In this document: one piece after another, positions 1 through 8,678 of the stretch | Position numbering within the stretch: the stretch's first letter is position 1 | Layout: each line of letters opens with the position of its first letter | Assembly (NCBI RefSeq): GCF_002799155.1 | Contig: NZ_NERD01000002.1 | Location: 2,728,001-2,792,000 of the forward strand | Direction of reading: 5' to 3' | DNA from: Stenotrophomonas maltophilia | GTDB taxonomy: Bacteria > Pseudomonadota > Gammaproteobacteria > Xanthomonadales > Xanthomonadaceae | DNA: 64,000 nucleotides | Program-made: the position numbers and the translations under genes | Notes under the pieces: generated by a model | What the model was told of the DNA's origin: nothing | Seen by the model: only the letters and a program-made list of their open reading frames with translations | Database searches by the model: none

Positions 1-972
1 CATCGGCGCAACGATATCCACCGGCGCCGCCTGGATGCCGATGCTCAGGTCCTTGTCGCCGAGCAGGTGGCGATGGTCGTCGACAATCTCCGGCAACAGC
101 TGGTCCAGCGCGATGCGCTCGGCACGCGCGGCCAGGCGCGCCGGATCACGCGCCAGTACCAGCAGCAGCTCGATCAGCTGCTCCACGCTCTGCGCCGTGC
201 GCAGCACCCGCTGCATCTGCTGGCGCGCGCGCTCGGGCAGGCCCGGTTGCTCCAGCGCCAGTTCGGCGGCGCCGGTCATCACCGCGATCGGCGTGCGCAG
301 TTCGTGGCTGGCGGTGCTGATGAAGACCCGTTCACGCTCGACGAACTGCTCATTGCGATCGAGGTAGTCGTTCAGCGCATCGGCGATGGTGTGCAGCTCG
401 GAACTGCCGCGCGGGTCGACATCGATTCGCTGGCCCTGCACGCCCGGCCGCAGAGCGCCGATGTGCTGGGCCAGCAGGCTCAACGGGCGCACCATGCGCT
501 CCATGCCGAAAGACGCCATCAACACGGTGACGAAGATCATGATCACCCCGGCCAGCATCACCCAGCGCGTGGCGAACTGTTCCAGGTCATGGAAATCGGA
601 GATGTCCAGCGCCAGTGCTACCCGTCCCATCGACTGGGTTTCACGCACCATCACCGCCGTCTCGCGGCCCTTGACCATCACTCCGTCATGCAGCCCCGGA
701 TGCAGGGTGCGCAGGCTCTCCGGCAGATTGACCGCGTCGAAGCGGTACAGGCTCAGCGTGTCCGAGTCCTGCCAGCGGTAATGAGGCTCGTGCTCGACAT
801 GCTCGACGATGCTGTCCAGTTCGGAATTGAGCAGCGCGCGCCACGCGGCGTGCTCGGCGTGTTCGTGCACGTAGTTGCCGACACTGAACACCGCGATCGA
901 CAGCAGTGCCAGGTACCCGAGCAGCCACCACACCACCCGCCGGTACAGCGGCCCCGGCTTACGCGCCCTCAT
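1..972 (-). CDS. Sensor histidine kinase, OmpR-system partner (3' end beyond the window)
   Basis: Membrane sensor kinase that should phosphorylate the regulator encoded just upstream. Read on the minus strand from an ATG at 972, its start overlaps the 3' end of the regulator gene by 14 bp. It has an N-terminal membrane segment (about residues 11-30), a periplasmic stretch, a second membrane segment (about 137-157), a HAMP-like linker and an H box, STASHELRTP, with the phosphoacceptor His near residue 223. The window ends in the region after the dimerisation helices, so the ATPase domain is not visible. With its divergent lipid A-modifying neighbours it resembles ColS/PmrB-type sensors; the exact orthologue is not certain. 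Confidence 0.9.
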   Translation of the reverse strand, partial: MRARKPGPLYRRVVWWLLGYLALLSIAVFSVGNYVHEHAEHAAWRALLNSELDSIVEHVEHEPHYRWQDSDTLSLYRFDAVNLPESLRTLHPGLHDGVMVKGRETAVMVRETQSMGRVALALDISDFHDLEQFATRWVMLAGVIMIFVTVLMASFGMERMVRPLSLLAQHIGALRPGVQGQRIDVDPRGSSELHTIADALNDYLDRNEQFVERERVFISTASHELRTPIAVMTGAAELALEQPGLPERARQQMQRVLRTAQSVEQLIELLLVLARDPARLAARAERIALDQLLPEIVDDHRHLLGDKDLSIGIQAAPVDIVAPM

Positions 973-1672
973 CAGCATTCCTGCCGGCGTCGGCACCGTC
1001 CATCACCGCCAACCGATAGCCCACCCGCGGCAGCGTATGGATCAGCTTCTCGGCGAACGGTCCATCCACACTGCGGCGCAGCTCGTAGACATGCGAACGC
1101 AGCAGGTCGCCATCCGGCGGCTCGTCGCCCCACAGGGCAAACTCCAGCTGCTGTCGTGTCACCGCACCCGGGCTGGCCCGCATCAGCACTTCCAGCAGTT
1201 TGCGGCACGCCGGGTACAGGTGCAGCACCTGGCCCTCACGCTGAACCTCCAGCGTCGCCAGATCCAGTACCAAGTCGCCGACCTGCAGCCGTTTGCGCGG
1301 GTTGCGCCCCTGCGCACGCAGCAGCAGTGCCTCCAGCCGCACTTCCAGCTCAGGAAGGGCGAACGGCTTGGTCAGGTAGTCGTCGGCCCCGGCGCGGAAA
1401 CCGGCGATCTTGTCCGGCAGCTCGTCACGCGCGGTCAGCATGATCACCGGCACCTCCGACGCATGTTCGGCGCGCAACCGGCGCAGCACCTCCGGCCCCT
1501 CCATGCGCGGCAGCATCCAGTCCAGGATCACCGCATCGTAGGGGTGGCTGCCGGCCAGGTGCAGGCCGGTGATGCCATCCGGGGCCACGTCGAGCACGTG
1601 CCCGCGCGACTCGAAATAGTCGAACAGGTTGGCCACCAGCTGGCGGTTGTCCTCGATCACCAACAGACGCAT
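959..1672 (-). CDS. OmpR/PhoB-family response regulator (ColR/PmrA-like)
   Basis: DNA-binding response regulator of 237 aa. The receiver domain begins MRLLVIEDN, with acidic residues at 7-8, the phosphoacceptor Asp at 51 (VILDWMLP) and the LTKPF lysine near 101. A winged-helix output domain follows and ends HTLPRVGYRL. An in-frame Met lies 72 bp further upstream, but the Met at 1672 begins the first receiver strand exactly. The gene is the first of a regulator-kinase pair and is divergent from the ArnT-like, PAP2 and EptA genes across about 130 bp, so it probably controls them and itself. Similarity to ColR is my recollection of the family, not a search result. Confidence 0.92.
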   Translation of the reverse strand: MRLLVIEDNRQLVANLFDYFESRGHVLDVAPDGITGLHLAGSHPYDAVILDWMLPRMEGPEVLRRLRAEHASEVPVIMLTARDELPDKIAGFRAGADDYLTKPFALPELEVRLEALLLRAQGRNPRKRLQVGDLVLDLATLEVQREGQVLHLYPACRKLLEVLMRASPGAVTRQQLEFALWGDEPPDGDLLRSHVYELRRSVDGPFAEKLIHTLPRVGYRLAVMDGADAGRNADEGA

Positions 1673-1803
1673 GCACGAAACATCCACGGAAGTTCGTACC
1701 ATGGTAGCGCCGACCATGTCGGAATGCGGTCGACCTGCGCCCATTCCGACGCCTTTCCTACCCCTGCCACGTCAGAGTGGCCGTTTTGCTCCCGGAGCCT
1801 GCC

Positions 1804-3507
1804 GTGCCCGTAGCCCTGCCCCGCCGTTGGCGCCTGCCCCTGTTGTGGCTGCTGATCATCGCTGCATTGGCAGCGGGCATCGGCCTTCGGCAGCCACAGC
1901 CGCCGGACGAGCCGCGCTTCGTGCTGGCCGCGCGGACCATGGTCGAGAGTGGGCAATGGCTGCTGCCGCATCGTGGCAGCGAGCTGTATGCCGAGAAACC
2001 ACCGGTGTTCATGTGGCTGCAGGCGGCCGCCTACGAGGTGGTCGGCAGCTGGCAGTGGTCGTTCCTGCTGCCGTCGTTGCTGGGCGCCCTGCTGAGTCTG
2101 TGGCTGGTGTCGGATCTGGCACGGCGGCTGTGGTCGCCGCGGCATTCCATCTATGCCCTCGGCGCGCTGTTCTGCACCCTGCAGTTCGGCCTGATGGCCA
2201 AGCGCGCGCAGATCGACATGGTGCTGGTCGGCATGACCACGGTGGCCCTGTGGGGCTTGATGCGCCACCTGTGCGAGCGCCGCAACCTGCCCGCGCTGTG
2301 GCTGGCCGGTTTCGCCGCTGGCCTCGGCACGGTGACCAAGGGCGTGGGTTTCCTGCCGCTGCTGCTGGTGCTGCCCTGGTTCGGCTGGTGGCTGTACCAG
2401 CGCCGTCGCGGGCACCGTGTGGAGGGTCCGCACCCGGCAACGCTGCTGTGGCTGATCCCGGCATTCCTGCTGGGCGTGGGCGTGTGGCTGGCGCCGCTGG
2501 GCTGGGCCCTGCTGCATACGCCCAGCGCCGAACTGCAGGCCTACGCGCATGAGCTGCTGTTCAAGCAGACCGGCACCCGCTACGCCAATGCCTGGCACCA
2601 CCGGCAGCCGGCCTGGTACTACCTGCAGGTGATCCTGACCCTGTGGCTGCCAGGCAGCCTTCTGCTGCCGATGCTGTTCAAGCCCTGGTGGCGCCGCATC
2701 CGTCGTGGCGATCGCCGCCAGTGGCTGCTGCTGGGCTGGGCCGTACTGGTACTGGTGTTCTTCAGTGCCAGCCCGGGCAAGCGCGAGGTGTACCTGCTGC
2801 CGATGCTGCCTGCAATGGCGCTGGCCGTAGCGCCGCTGCTGCCGGGCCTGCTGCGCCGGCTGTGCGTGCGCCGCTACCTGTTCGGTTACAGCGTAGTGCT
2901 GATGCTGGCCACCGGCGTGCTCGGCGTGATCCTGATGACCGAGCATCCGTGGGCCGTGGCGCAACTGGAGCGCCGGGCCATGCCGGATTCGCTGCTGCCG
3001 GTGCTGGGGGATGGCTTGCTGACCTTTGCCATTGCCTTGGCCACGCTGATCGTGTGGCTGCGGGTACGCCGTGCCGCAACGCTGGTGCTGCTGACCCACG
3101 GCATGCTGTGGATGCTCTACGGCCTGGTGCTGATCCCGGCGCTGGATCCGTATGCGTCGGCGTCGGCGGTAATGCGCCGGGTGGGCGCGCGGATCGGCCC
3201 CGACGCAGAGTTGGCACTGGTTGCCTGGCGCGAACAGAACCTGCTGCAGGCAGATCGACCGGTGCGTGAGTTCGGCTTCAAGCGCCCGTGGGCCGAGCAG
3301 TGGCATGACGCCGGCCCGTGGCTGGCCAAGGCACCGGGCAAGCGCTGGCTGCTGGTGCTGGACGATGCGATGAGCCCCTGCGTGGACCCCACCAAGGTGA
3401 TCGACATCGGCATTGCCAACCGGAATCGTTGGCAACTGCTTCCCGGCACGGCCTGGGACCCGCAGTGCCACGCCGAGCGGGCAGGATCGACCGCCGAAGA
3501 AGACTGA
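1804..3507 (+). CDS. ArnT-like GT39 family glycosyltransferase
   Basis: Polytopic inner-membrane glycosyltransferase of 567 aa, close in size to ArnT, which moves 4-amino-4-deoxy-L-arabinose from a lipid carrier to lipid A. The first membrane helix is followed by the family's acidic pair (PPDEPRF, D35-E36) and an EKPP motif at 64-67. A conserved PGKREVYLLP segment lies in the second half. I chose GTG at 1804 because GGAG lies 6 bp upstream; a GTG at 1777 is an in-frame alternative. It is first in an operon-like run with PAP2 and EptA genes. The substrate (aminoarabinose or another sugar) is inferred from context only. Confidence 0.85.
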   Translation: MPVALPRRWRLPLLWLLIIAALAAGIGLRQPQPPDEPRFVLAARTMVESGQWLLPHRGSELYAEKPPVFMWLQAAAYEVVGSWQWSFLLPSLLGALLSLWLVSDLARRLWSPRHSIYALGALFCTLQFGLMAKRAQIDMVLVGMTTVALWGLMRHLCERRNLPALWLAGFAAGLGTVTKGVGFLPLLLVLPWFGWWLYQRRRGHRVEGPHPATLLWLIPAFLLGVGVWLAPLGWALLHTPSAELQAYAHELLFKQTGTRYANAWHHRQPAWYYLQVILTLWLPGSLLLPMLFKPWWRRIRRGDRRQWLLLGWAVLVLVFFSASPGKREVYLLPMLPAMALAVAPLLPGLLRRLCVRRYLFGYSVVLMLATGVLGVILMTEHPWAVAQLERRAMPDSLLPVLGDGLLTFAIALATLIVWLRVRRAATLVLLTHGMLWMLYGLVLIPALDPYASASAVMRRVGARIGPDAELALVAWREQNLLQADRPVREFGFKRPWAEQWHDAGPWLAKAPGKRWLLVLDDAMSPCVDPTKVIDIGIANRNRWQLLPGTAWDPQCHAERAGSTAEED

Positions 3508-3618
3508 ACGTCGACCCGTGCCGGGCAAGCATTAACCCGGCACGAACGAGCGTCCGACCCTTCTCCGACATGCAGGTGACGAGCATGACCGCGGATTCCC
3601 GAACCGCCCCTTCCCAGC

Positions 3619-4386
3619 ATGCCCGTTCGTCCCATCGATTCAGTAGCGCCGCTTGCGACATCGCCACTGGCGTCAAGATTTGCCGTAACTCACCTTTGGC
3701 TGCCTGTAGCACTCGGTCTGCCGGTGTTTACGCTGCTGATGGGGATGGGCGGCGATCAATGGGTGGCCGACCACCTGTTCCGCCTTGAGGGCGGCCGCTG
3801 GGCGCTGCAGGACGCCTGGATCACCCGCACGGTGGTGCACAAGGTGGGCAAATGGCTGAGCACGGCAGCGGCGCTGGTGGCGATCCTGCTGTGCTTCCAT
3901 CACTGGCGCAGGGGACGCGATCGCACCCTGCGATGGGCGCTGCTTTATGTTGTGATTGCCATGGCGCTGGGCACCGGCATGATCTCCCTGCTGAAGGCGC
4001 TGGTGCCGATGGAATGCCCGTGGGACCTGCTGCGCTACGGCGGGCACCAGCCTTTCATCGGGCTCTTCACGGCGCGCCCCGCTGGCATGACCGCACAGGC
4101 CTGCTTCCCGGCGGGGCACGCCAGTGCTGGCTACGCATGGTTGTCCCTGTACTATTTCGCCCTGCTGTGGCGCCCGTCGTGGCGCTGGGCCGGGCTGTGG
4201 ATCGGCCTCGGCAGCGGCCTGGTGTTCGGCATCAGCCAGCAGGTCCGGGGCGCGCATTTCCTTTCGCATGACGTCGCCACTGCATTGATATGTTGGCTGC
4301 TTTCGCTGGGCCTGTATCTCATCGTCAAGCGCATCCTGACACGCCGTCAGCTGGACCGTTCCAACCGCCAGGAGGCAAACGCATGA
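3619..4386 (+). CDS. PAP2-family membrane phosphatase
   Basis: Integral membrane phosphatase of 255 aa of the type-2 phosphatidic acid phosphatase superfamily (LpxE/LpxF/LpxT, PgpB). The three signature blocks are present in order: a K-containing first block near 126-138, FPAGHASAG at 163-171 (Ala where PSGH is usual) and the SQQVRGAHFLSHD block at 206-218 with His213, His217 and Asp218. Its stop overlaps the start of the EptA gene in an ATGA, so the two are translationally coupled. A lipid A phosphatase or phosphotransferase that prepares the site used by EptA or ArnT is the likely role; undecaprenyl-PP phosphatase is an alternative. Confidence 0.88.
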   Translation: MPVRPIDSVAPLATSPLASRFAVTHLWLPVALGLPVFTLLMGMGGDQWVADHLFRLEGGRWALQDAWITRTVVHKVGKWLSTAAALVAILLCFHHWRRGRDRTLRWALLYVVIAMALGTGMISLLKALVPMECPWDLLRYGGHQPFIGLFTARPAGMTAQACFPAGHASAGYAWLSLYYFALLWRPSWRWAGLWIGLGSGLVFGISQQVRGAHFLSHDVATALICWLLSLGLYLIVKRILTRRQLDRSNRQEANA

Positions 4387-6032
4387 GTGCGTCGGTCCAC
4401 CGCCTCGCCCGCCTTCCCGCGTTGGCGAGTCTTCGCCGCTGGCGGCCGCAGCTGTCCACCGAAGCACTGATCGCACTGACCAGCCTGTTCTTCGCGGTGG
4501 CCGGCAACGGCTTGTTCTGGCACAGCGCGATGGCCAGCCATCCGGGCAGCCTGCGCTATGCGCTTTCGCTGCTGCTGTTGCTGCTGGGTGCACACGGCGT
4601 GCTGCTGGGCCTCCTGGTCTGGCGCTGGAGCGCCAAGGTGGTGATCAGCCTGTTGCTGCTGGTGACCGCATTCGCTGCGCACTACATGAGTCGCTACCAC
4701 ATCTACCTGGATGCGGACATGCTGCGCAACGTGCTGGCGACCGACCCCAAGGAAAGCCGTGAGCTGATGACCGTGTCGCTGTTGTGGCCGGTGCTGTTGC
4801 TGGCGGTGCTGCCGATGATCGTGCTGTGGCGCGTGCAGCTGCGCCGTCGCAGCTGGGGCCGCAGCCTGCTCTGGCGCATCGGTTTCCTGGTGGCGGCGGC
4901 GGTAACCGCAGTGGGCGGTGCGCTGATCTCGTTCCAGGATATCTCCGCACTGATGCGCAACCAGCGCGAAGTGCGTTACCTCGCCACGCCGGCCAATGTG
5001 CTGCTGGGCTTGCCCCGTGCACTGCGTGGTGACAACCCGGTGCAGCGCGCGCCGAAGCTGCCGATCGGCACCGATGCCAAGGCCACCCCGCGTGCTCCGG
5101 CCAGCAAGCCGCGCCTGCTGGTGATCGTCATGGGCGAGACCGTGCGTGCGCAGAACTGGGGGCTCAACGGTGGCCGCAATACCACCCCGGAGCTGGCCCA
5201 GGCCAGCGTGGTCAATTTCCCGGACATGCATTCGTGCGGCACCAGCACCGAAGTTTCGCTGCCCTGCCTGTTCTCGCCGTGGGGACGCCACGACTACGAC
5301 GAGAAGAAGATCCGCGCGCACCAGTCGCTGCTGCATGTATTGAACCGTGCCGGCATCACCCCGCTGTGGCGTGACAACCAGTCCGGCTGCAAGGGCGTAT
5401 GCGAAGGCCTGGACTTCCAGTCGCTGTCCGATGCCACCACGCCAGGCCTGTGTGCCGATGGCCGCTGCATGGATGAGATCCTGCTGCAGGACCTGGCCAC
5501 CCAGGTACGTGCGAAACCGGGCGACCGCGTGGTGGTGCTGCACCAGCTGGGCAACCATGGCCCGGCCTACTTCGAGCGCTATCCACCCGCGTTCCGCCGC
5601 TTCACCCCGACCTGCGATACCCGTGACATCGGCCGTTGCTCGCGCGAAGAGATCACCAACAGCTACGACAACGCCGTGCTGTACACCGATCACTTCCTGA
5701 CCAAGACCATCGGCACGCTGCAGGGCATGCAGGACTACGACACGGCGATGATCTACCTGTCCGACCACGGCGAGTCGCTGGGCGAGAAGGGCTTGTTCCT
5801 GCACGGCGTGCCGTACGCCATTGCCCCGGCCGAGCAGACCCGGGTACCGATGACGATGTGGTTCTCGCCGGGCTTTGCCAGCAGCCGCGGATTGGACCTG
5901 CAGTGCGTGCGCAAGCGTTCGGCGGCGTACACGGACCATGACAACCTGTTCCCGTCGGTGCTGGGCCTGATGCAGGTGAAGACCTCGCTGTACGAGCGAG
6001 ACCGCGACGTGTTCGCCAACTGCGAGAGTTGA
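4383..6032 (+). CDS. eptA: Lipid A phosphoethanolamine transferase
   Basis: Inner-membrane enzyme of 549 aa that adds phosphoethanolamine to lipid A phosphate and lowers surface negative charge. About five N-terminal membrane helices (residues 28-185) precede a periplasmic sulfatase-fold domain. Visible catalytic elements are GETVRAQNWGLNG (251-263, metal ligand Glu252), CGTSTEVSLPC with the nucleophilic Thr near 289, and SDHGESLGEKG further on. The start at 4383 overlaps the preceding stop by 4 bp. Known members confer polymyxin resistance, and the operon plus the divergent two-component genes fit an inducible cationic-peptide response. Immediately downstream lies a GC-rich hairpin and a repeat-rich gap. 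Confidence 0.93.
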   Translation: MSASVHRLARLPALASLRRWRPQLSTEALIALTSLFFAVAGNGLFWHSAMASHPGSLRYALSLLLLLLGAHGVLLGLLVWRWSAKVVISLLLLVTAFAAHYMSRYHIYLDADMLRNVLATDPKESRELMTVSLLWPVLLLAVLPMIVLWRVQLRRRSWGRSLLWRIGFLVAAAVTAVGGALISFQDISALMRNQREVRYLATPANVLLGLPRALRGDNPVQRAPKLPIGTDAKATPRAPASKPRLLVIVMGETVRAQNWGLNGGRNTTPELAQASVVNFPDMHSCGTSTEVSLPCLFSPWGRHDYDEKKIRAHQSLLHVLNRAGITPLWRDNQSGCKGVCEGLDFQSLSDATTPGLCADGRCMDEILLQDLATQVRAKPGDRVVVLHQLGNHGPAYFERYPPAFRRFTPTCDTRDIGRCSREEITNSYDNAVLYTDHFLTKTIGTLQGMQDYDTAMIYLSDHGESLGEKGLFLHGVPYAIAPAEQTRVPMTMWFSPGFASSRGLDLQCVRKRSAAYTDHDNLFPSVLGLMQVKTSLYERDRDVFANCES

Positions 6033-6041
6033 GGATTGTTC

Positions 6042-6227
6042 GGCAGGGCTTGCAGCCCTGCACCCGCAGAGGCAACGGCAACTTCAACGACCGAAGCAAC
6101 AGCAACAGCGGGGTATCCGTGGGATGGCGGGGTGGGTCCGGTGGCGGGAGACGCCGTAAACCCATCCCTGGGGGCTTGGCCGCGGCATCCATGCCGCGGA
6201 CACTCCCGCCACCGGAACCATCCCGCC
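6042..6227 (+). repeat. Modular palindromic repeat, copy A
   Basis: A composite element. It opens with a GCAGGGC..GCCCTGC hairpin just after the eptA stop (probable terminator), continues with a conserved linker (CCCGCAGAGGCAACGGCAAC) and ends in a long palindrome at 6127-6227. The outer arms (6127-6151 and 6203-6227) pair at 23 of 25 positions. An inner hairpin at 6180-6199 is perfect (CCGCGGCAT, CC, ATGCCGCGG). Copies B and C have the same module order but different arm sequences. No coding potential is apparent. Confidence 0.8.
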
Positions 6228-6262
6228 TTCGACAGTTTTCCGCGATCTGTTGGAACGACCTT

Positions 6263-6304
6263 GGGGTCGGATCCGTTTTTCCTTCGGAAAACGGATCCGA
6301 CCCC
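6263..6304. repeat. GGGGTCGGATCC stem-loop (family member 1)
   Basis: A 17-bp perfect inverted repeat, GGGGTCGGATCCGTTTT at 6263-6279 and its complement at 6288-6304, closed by TCCTTCGG. The same design with a different stem occurs at 27677-27715, and half of a unit is seen at 58660-58670. It lies between palindromic repeat copies A and B and could act as a bidirectional terminator. Confidence 0.8.
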
Positions 6305-6320
6305 ATTCTTGTTTGTCGAT

Positions 6321-6543
6321 ACCTGACAGATGTGTCGACCAAGGTCGACACCTACCGACAGCACACGGAATCTGTCACAGGTGGGGCGGTGTCGGAGTGC
6401 GGGGTGTCAGCCGCATGGATGCGGCTGCCAAGCCTACATGGACGTACTTGCGGCGTCCCCGCACTCCGACACCGCCCCGCCACCGCACGGAATCCTCGCT
6501 TTTGAAGTTGACGTTGCCCTTGCTTGAAAGCCTCTGCGGGTGC
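6321..6543 (-). repeat. Modular palindromic repeat, copy B
   Basis: The same modular element as copies A and C, in the opposite orientation. A GTCGACCTTGGTCGAC SMAG-like unit (6325-6356) is followed by a long palindrome with 22-bp perfect arms (6383-6404 and 6457-6478) and a perfect inner hairpin AGCCGCAT, GG, ATGCGGCT (6409-6426), then the conserved linker (to 6543). A and B converge, so the whole 600-bp gap between eptA and the M2 peptidase gene is mostly repeat DNA. No gene is supported in it. Confidence 0.8.
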
Positions 6544-6631
6544 CGGGCGCCGCCCGGCCGACTTCCGCCACTTGCGGTGACAGCGACGGCCCACTAGCCT
6601 TCGGCCGTCGTTCACCACCCAAGGACCGCCC

Positions 6632-8596
6632 GTGAAACACCGTCATCTCCTGCTGGCCTCGGCAATCGCCGCCGCCACGCTGGCCCTGGTCGCCTGCAAG
6701 AAGGAAGCTGCCCCAGGTACCGATACCGCCAGCAGCAGCGCCCCGGCCGGCGAAACCGCCGACCAGTTCGTGGCCCGCATCAATGCCGAATTCAAGGCCG
6801 CCTACCCGGAGATGACCTCGGCGCAGTGGCTGTCCTCCACCTACATCAACAGTGATTCCGAACGCATCGCGGCCAAGGCCAACGAGCGTTCGCTGACCCA
6901 GCTCAACAGCTGGATCGAACAGGCCGCCAGGTTCGACGGCAAGCCGATGAGTGAGGACAGCAAGCGCGCGATCCACCTGCTGAAGCTGATGTCGTCGATG
7001 CCGGCACCGCGCGACCCGGCCAAGCTGGCCGAGCTGACCCAGATCGCCACGCGCATGGAAGGCAGCTATGGCGCCGGCAAGTACTGCACCGATGCCAACG
7101 ATCCGAACTCCTGCCGCCAGCTGGGCGAGCTGGAGCAGGTGCTGGCGCGCAGCCGCGATTACGACCAGCAGCTCGACGCCTGGCAGGGCTGGCACAGCAC
7201 CACCAGGAGCATGCGCGGCGACTACCAGAAGTTCGTCGGCCTGGTGAATGAAGGCGCCAAGGGCATGGGCTTCACCGATGCCGGCCAGATGTGGCGCAGC
7301 GGCTACGACATGCCGCCGGAGCAGATCGGCCCGGAAACCGATCGTCTGTGGGAACAGGTCAAGCCGATGTACGAGCAGCTGCACTGCTACGCACGCGGCA
7401 AGCTGGACAAGACCTACGGCAAGGACAAGGCCGAAGTGGGCAACGGCCTGATCGCCGCACACCTGCTCGGCAACATGTGGCAGCAGGACTGGTCGAACCT
7501 GTGGGACCAGCTGGAACCGTACCCGGGTGCCGGCAGCCTGGACATCACCGCAGCGCTGGAAAAGCAGTACCAGGCCAACCTGAGCGCAGCGCTGGCCAAG
7601 GCCGGCAAGGACGCCAACGTGGCGGCGCAGTACAAAGCGCAGCGCGAGGCCGAACTGCGTACCGCCAAGCAGATGACCGAACGCGCGCAGGACTTCTACG
7701 TGTCGCTGGGCATGCCGTCGCTGCCGCAGTCGTACTGGGAGAAGACCCAGTTCATCAAGCCCGATGACCGCGACGTGGTCTGCCACGCCAGCGCCTGGGA
7801 CATGAACATGGAAGGCGACGTGCGCACGAAGATGTGCATCAAGCCGAACGAAGAGAACTTCACCACCATCTACCACGAGCTGGGCCACATCTATTACGAC
7901 CTGGCCTACAACCCCCTGCCGCCGCTGTTCCAGGGCGGAGCCAACGATGGCTTCCATGAAGCGATCGGCGACACCATCGTGCTGGCCATGACGCCCAAGT
8001 ACCTCAGCTCGATCGGCCTGGTCGATGCGCCGACCGAAAGCCGCGAGGCAGTCATCAACAACCAGATGCGCATGGCACTGTCGGGTGTGTCGTTCCTGCC
8101 GTTCGGGCTGATGATCGACCGCTGGCGCTGGGGCGTGTTCGACGGTTCGATCACCGCCGACAACTACAACAAGGCATGGTGGGACCTGAAGGCCAAGTAC
8201 CAGGGCGTGGCACCGGCCAGCACCCGTGGCGAAGAATTCTTCGACCCGGGCGCGAAGTACCACGTGCCGGGCAACACCCCGTACACGCGTTACTTCCTGG
8301 CGCGCATCCTGCAGTTCCAGTTCTACAAGGGCCTGTGCGACGCGGCCGGCTACAAGGGCCCGCTGCATGAGTGCACCTTCTACGGCAACAAGGAAGCCGG
8401 CCAGAAATACTGGGCGATGCTGAGCAAGGGTGCCAGCCAGCCGTGGCAGGCCACGCTGAAGGAGCTGACCGGCACCGACAAGCTCGATGCCGGCCCGATG
8501 ATCGAGTACTTCACCCCGGTCAATGAGTGGTTGAAGCAGCAGAACGAAGGCCAGATGTGCGGCTGGCAGGCCAACGCGGCCCCGGCGGCGAAATGA
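6632..8596 (+). CDS. M2-family (ACE-like) peptidyl-dipeptidase lipoprotein
   Basis: Zinc metallopeptidase of 654 aa related to angiotensin-converting enzyme; bacterial members are known in Xanthomonas. An N-terminal lipoprotein signal ends LALVAC (lipidated Cys22), so the enzyme is probably anchored to the membrane and acts in the periplasm or at the surface. The zinc site is HELGH (415-419) with the third ligand Glu443 in FHEAIGD, 24 residues on, the ACE spacing. The family removes C-terminal dipeptides. It is monocistronic and ends in a strong terminator. Start choice is clear because the signal peptide begins at the ATG. Confidence 0.93.
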   Translation: MKHRHLLLASAIAAATLALVACKKEAAPGTDTASSSAPAGETADQFVARINAEFKAAYPEMTSAQWLSSTYINSDSERIAAKANERSLTQLNSWIEQAARFDGKPMSEDSKRAIHLLKLMSSMPAPRDPAKLAELTQIATRMEGSYGAGKYCTDANDPNSCRQLGELEQVLARSRDYDQQLDAWQGWHSTTRSMRGDYQKFVGLVNEGAKGMGFTDAGQMWRSGYDMPPEQIGPETDRLWEQVKPMYEQLHCYARGKLDKTYGKDKAEVGNGLIAAHLLGNMWQQDWSNLWDQLEPYPGAGSLDITAALEKQYQANLSAALAKAGKDANVAAQYKAQREAELRTAKQMTERAQDFYVSLGMPSLPQSYWEKTQFIKPDDRDVVCHASAWDMNMEGDVRTKMCIKPNEENFTTIYHELGHIYYDLAYNPLPPLFQGGANDGFHEAIGDTIVLAMTPKYLSSIGLVDAPTESREAVINNQMRMALSGVSFLPFGLMIDRWRWGVFDGSITADNYNKAWWDLKAKYQGVAPASTRGEEFFDPGAKYHVPGNTPYTRYFLARILQFQFYKGLCDAAGYKGPLHECTFYGNKEAGQKYWAMLSKGASQPWQATLKELTGTDKLDAGPMIEYFTPVNEWLKQQNEGQMCGWQANAAPAAK

Positions 8597-8598
8597 AA

Positions 8599-8630
8599 AA
8601 AGGGGCGGATCCGCAAGGATCCGCCCCTTT
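8599..8630 (+). terminator. Intrinsic terminator of the M2 peptidase gene
   Basis: Stem AAAGGGGCGGATCC, loop GCAA, then the exact complement ending in CCCCTTT. It begins 2 bp after the stop codon. The 14-bp stem with A and T tracts on both sides could work in both directions. Confidence 0.85.
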
Positions 8631-8638
8631 CAGGTGTT

Positions 8639-8664
8639 GTAGAGCCGAGCATGGCTCGGCTCGA
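8639..8664 (+). repeat. SMAG/REP palindrome
   Basis: GTAG followed by AGCCGAGC, ATG, GCTCGGCT. This is the GTAG-headed stem-loop design known as SMAG in S. maltophilia. It lies between the peptidase terminator and the convergent small gene. Confidence 0.8.
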
Positions 8665-8678
8665 CGGTTTGGCAGCGA

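Noticed and set aside
67..1443. Plus-strand open frame across the kinase and regulator genes
   Set aside because: The minus strand carries the H box and receiver motifs in two correctly overlapping genes; the plus-strand product has no recognisable features.
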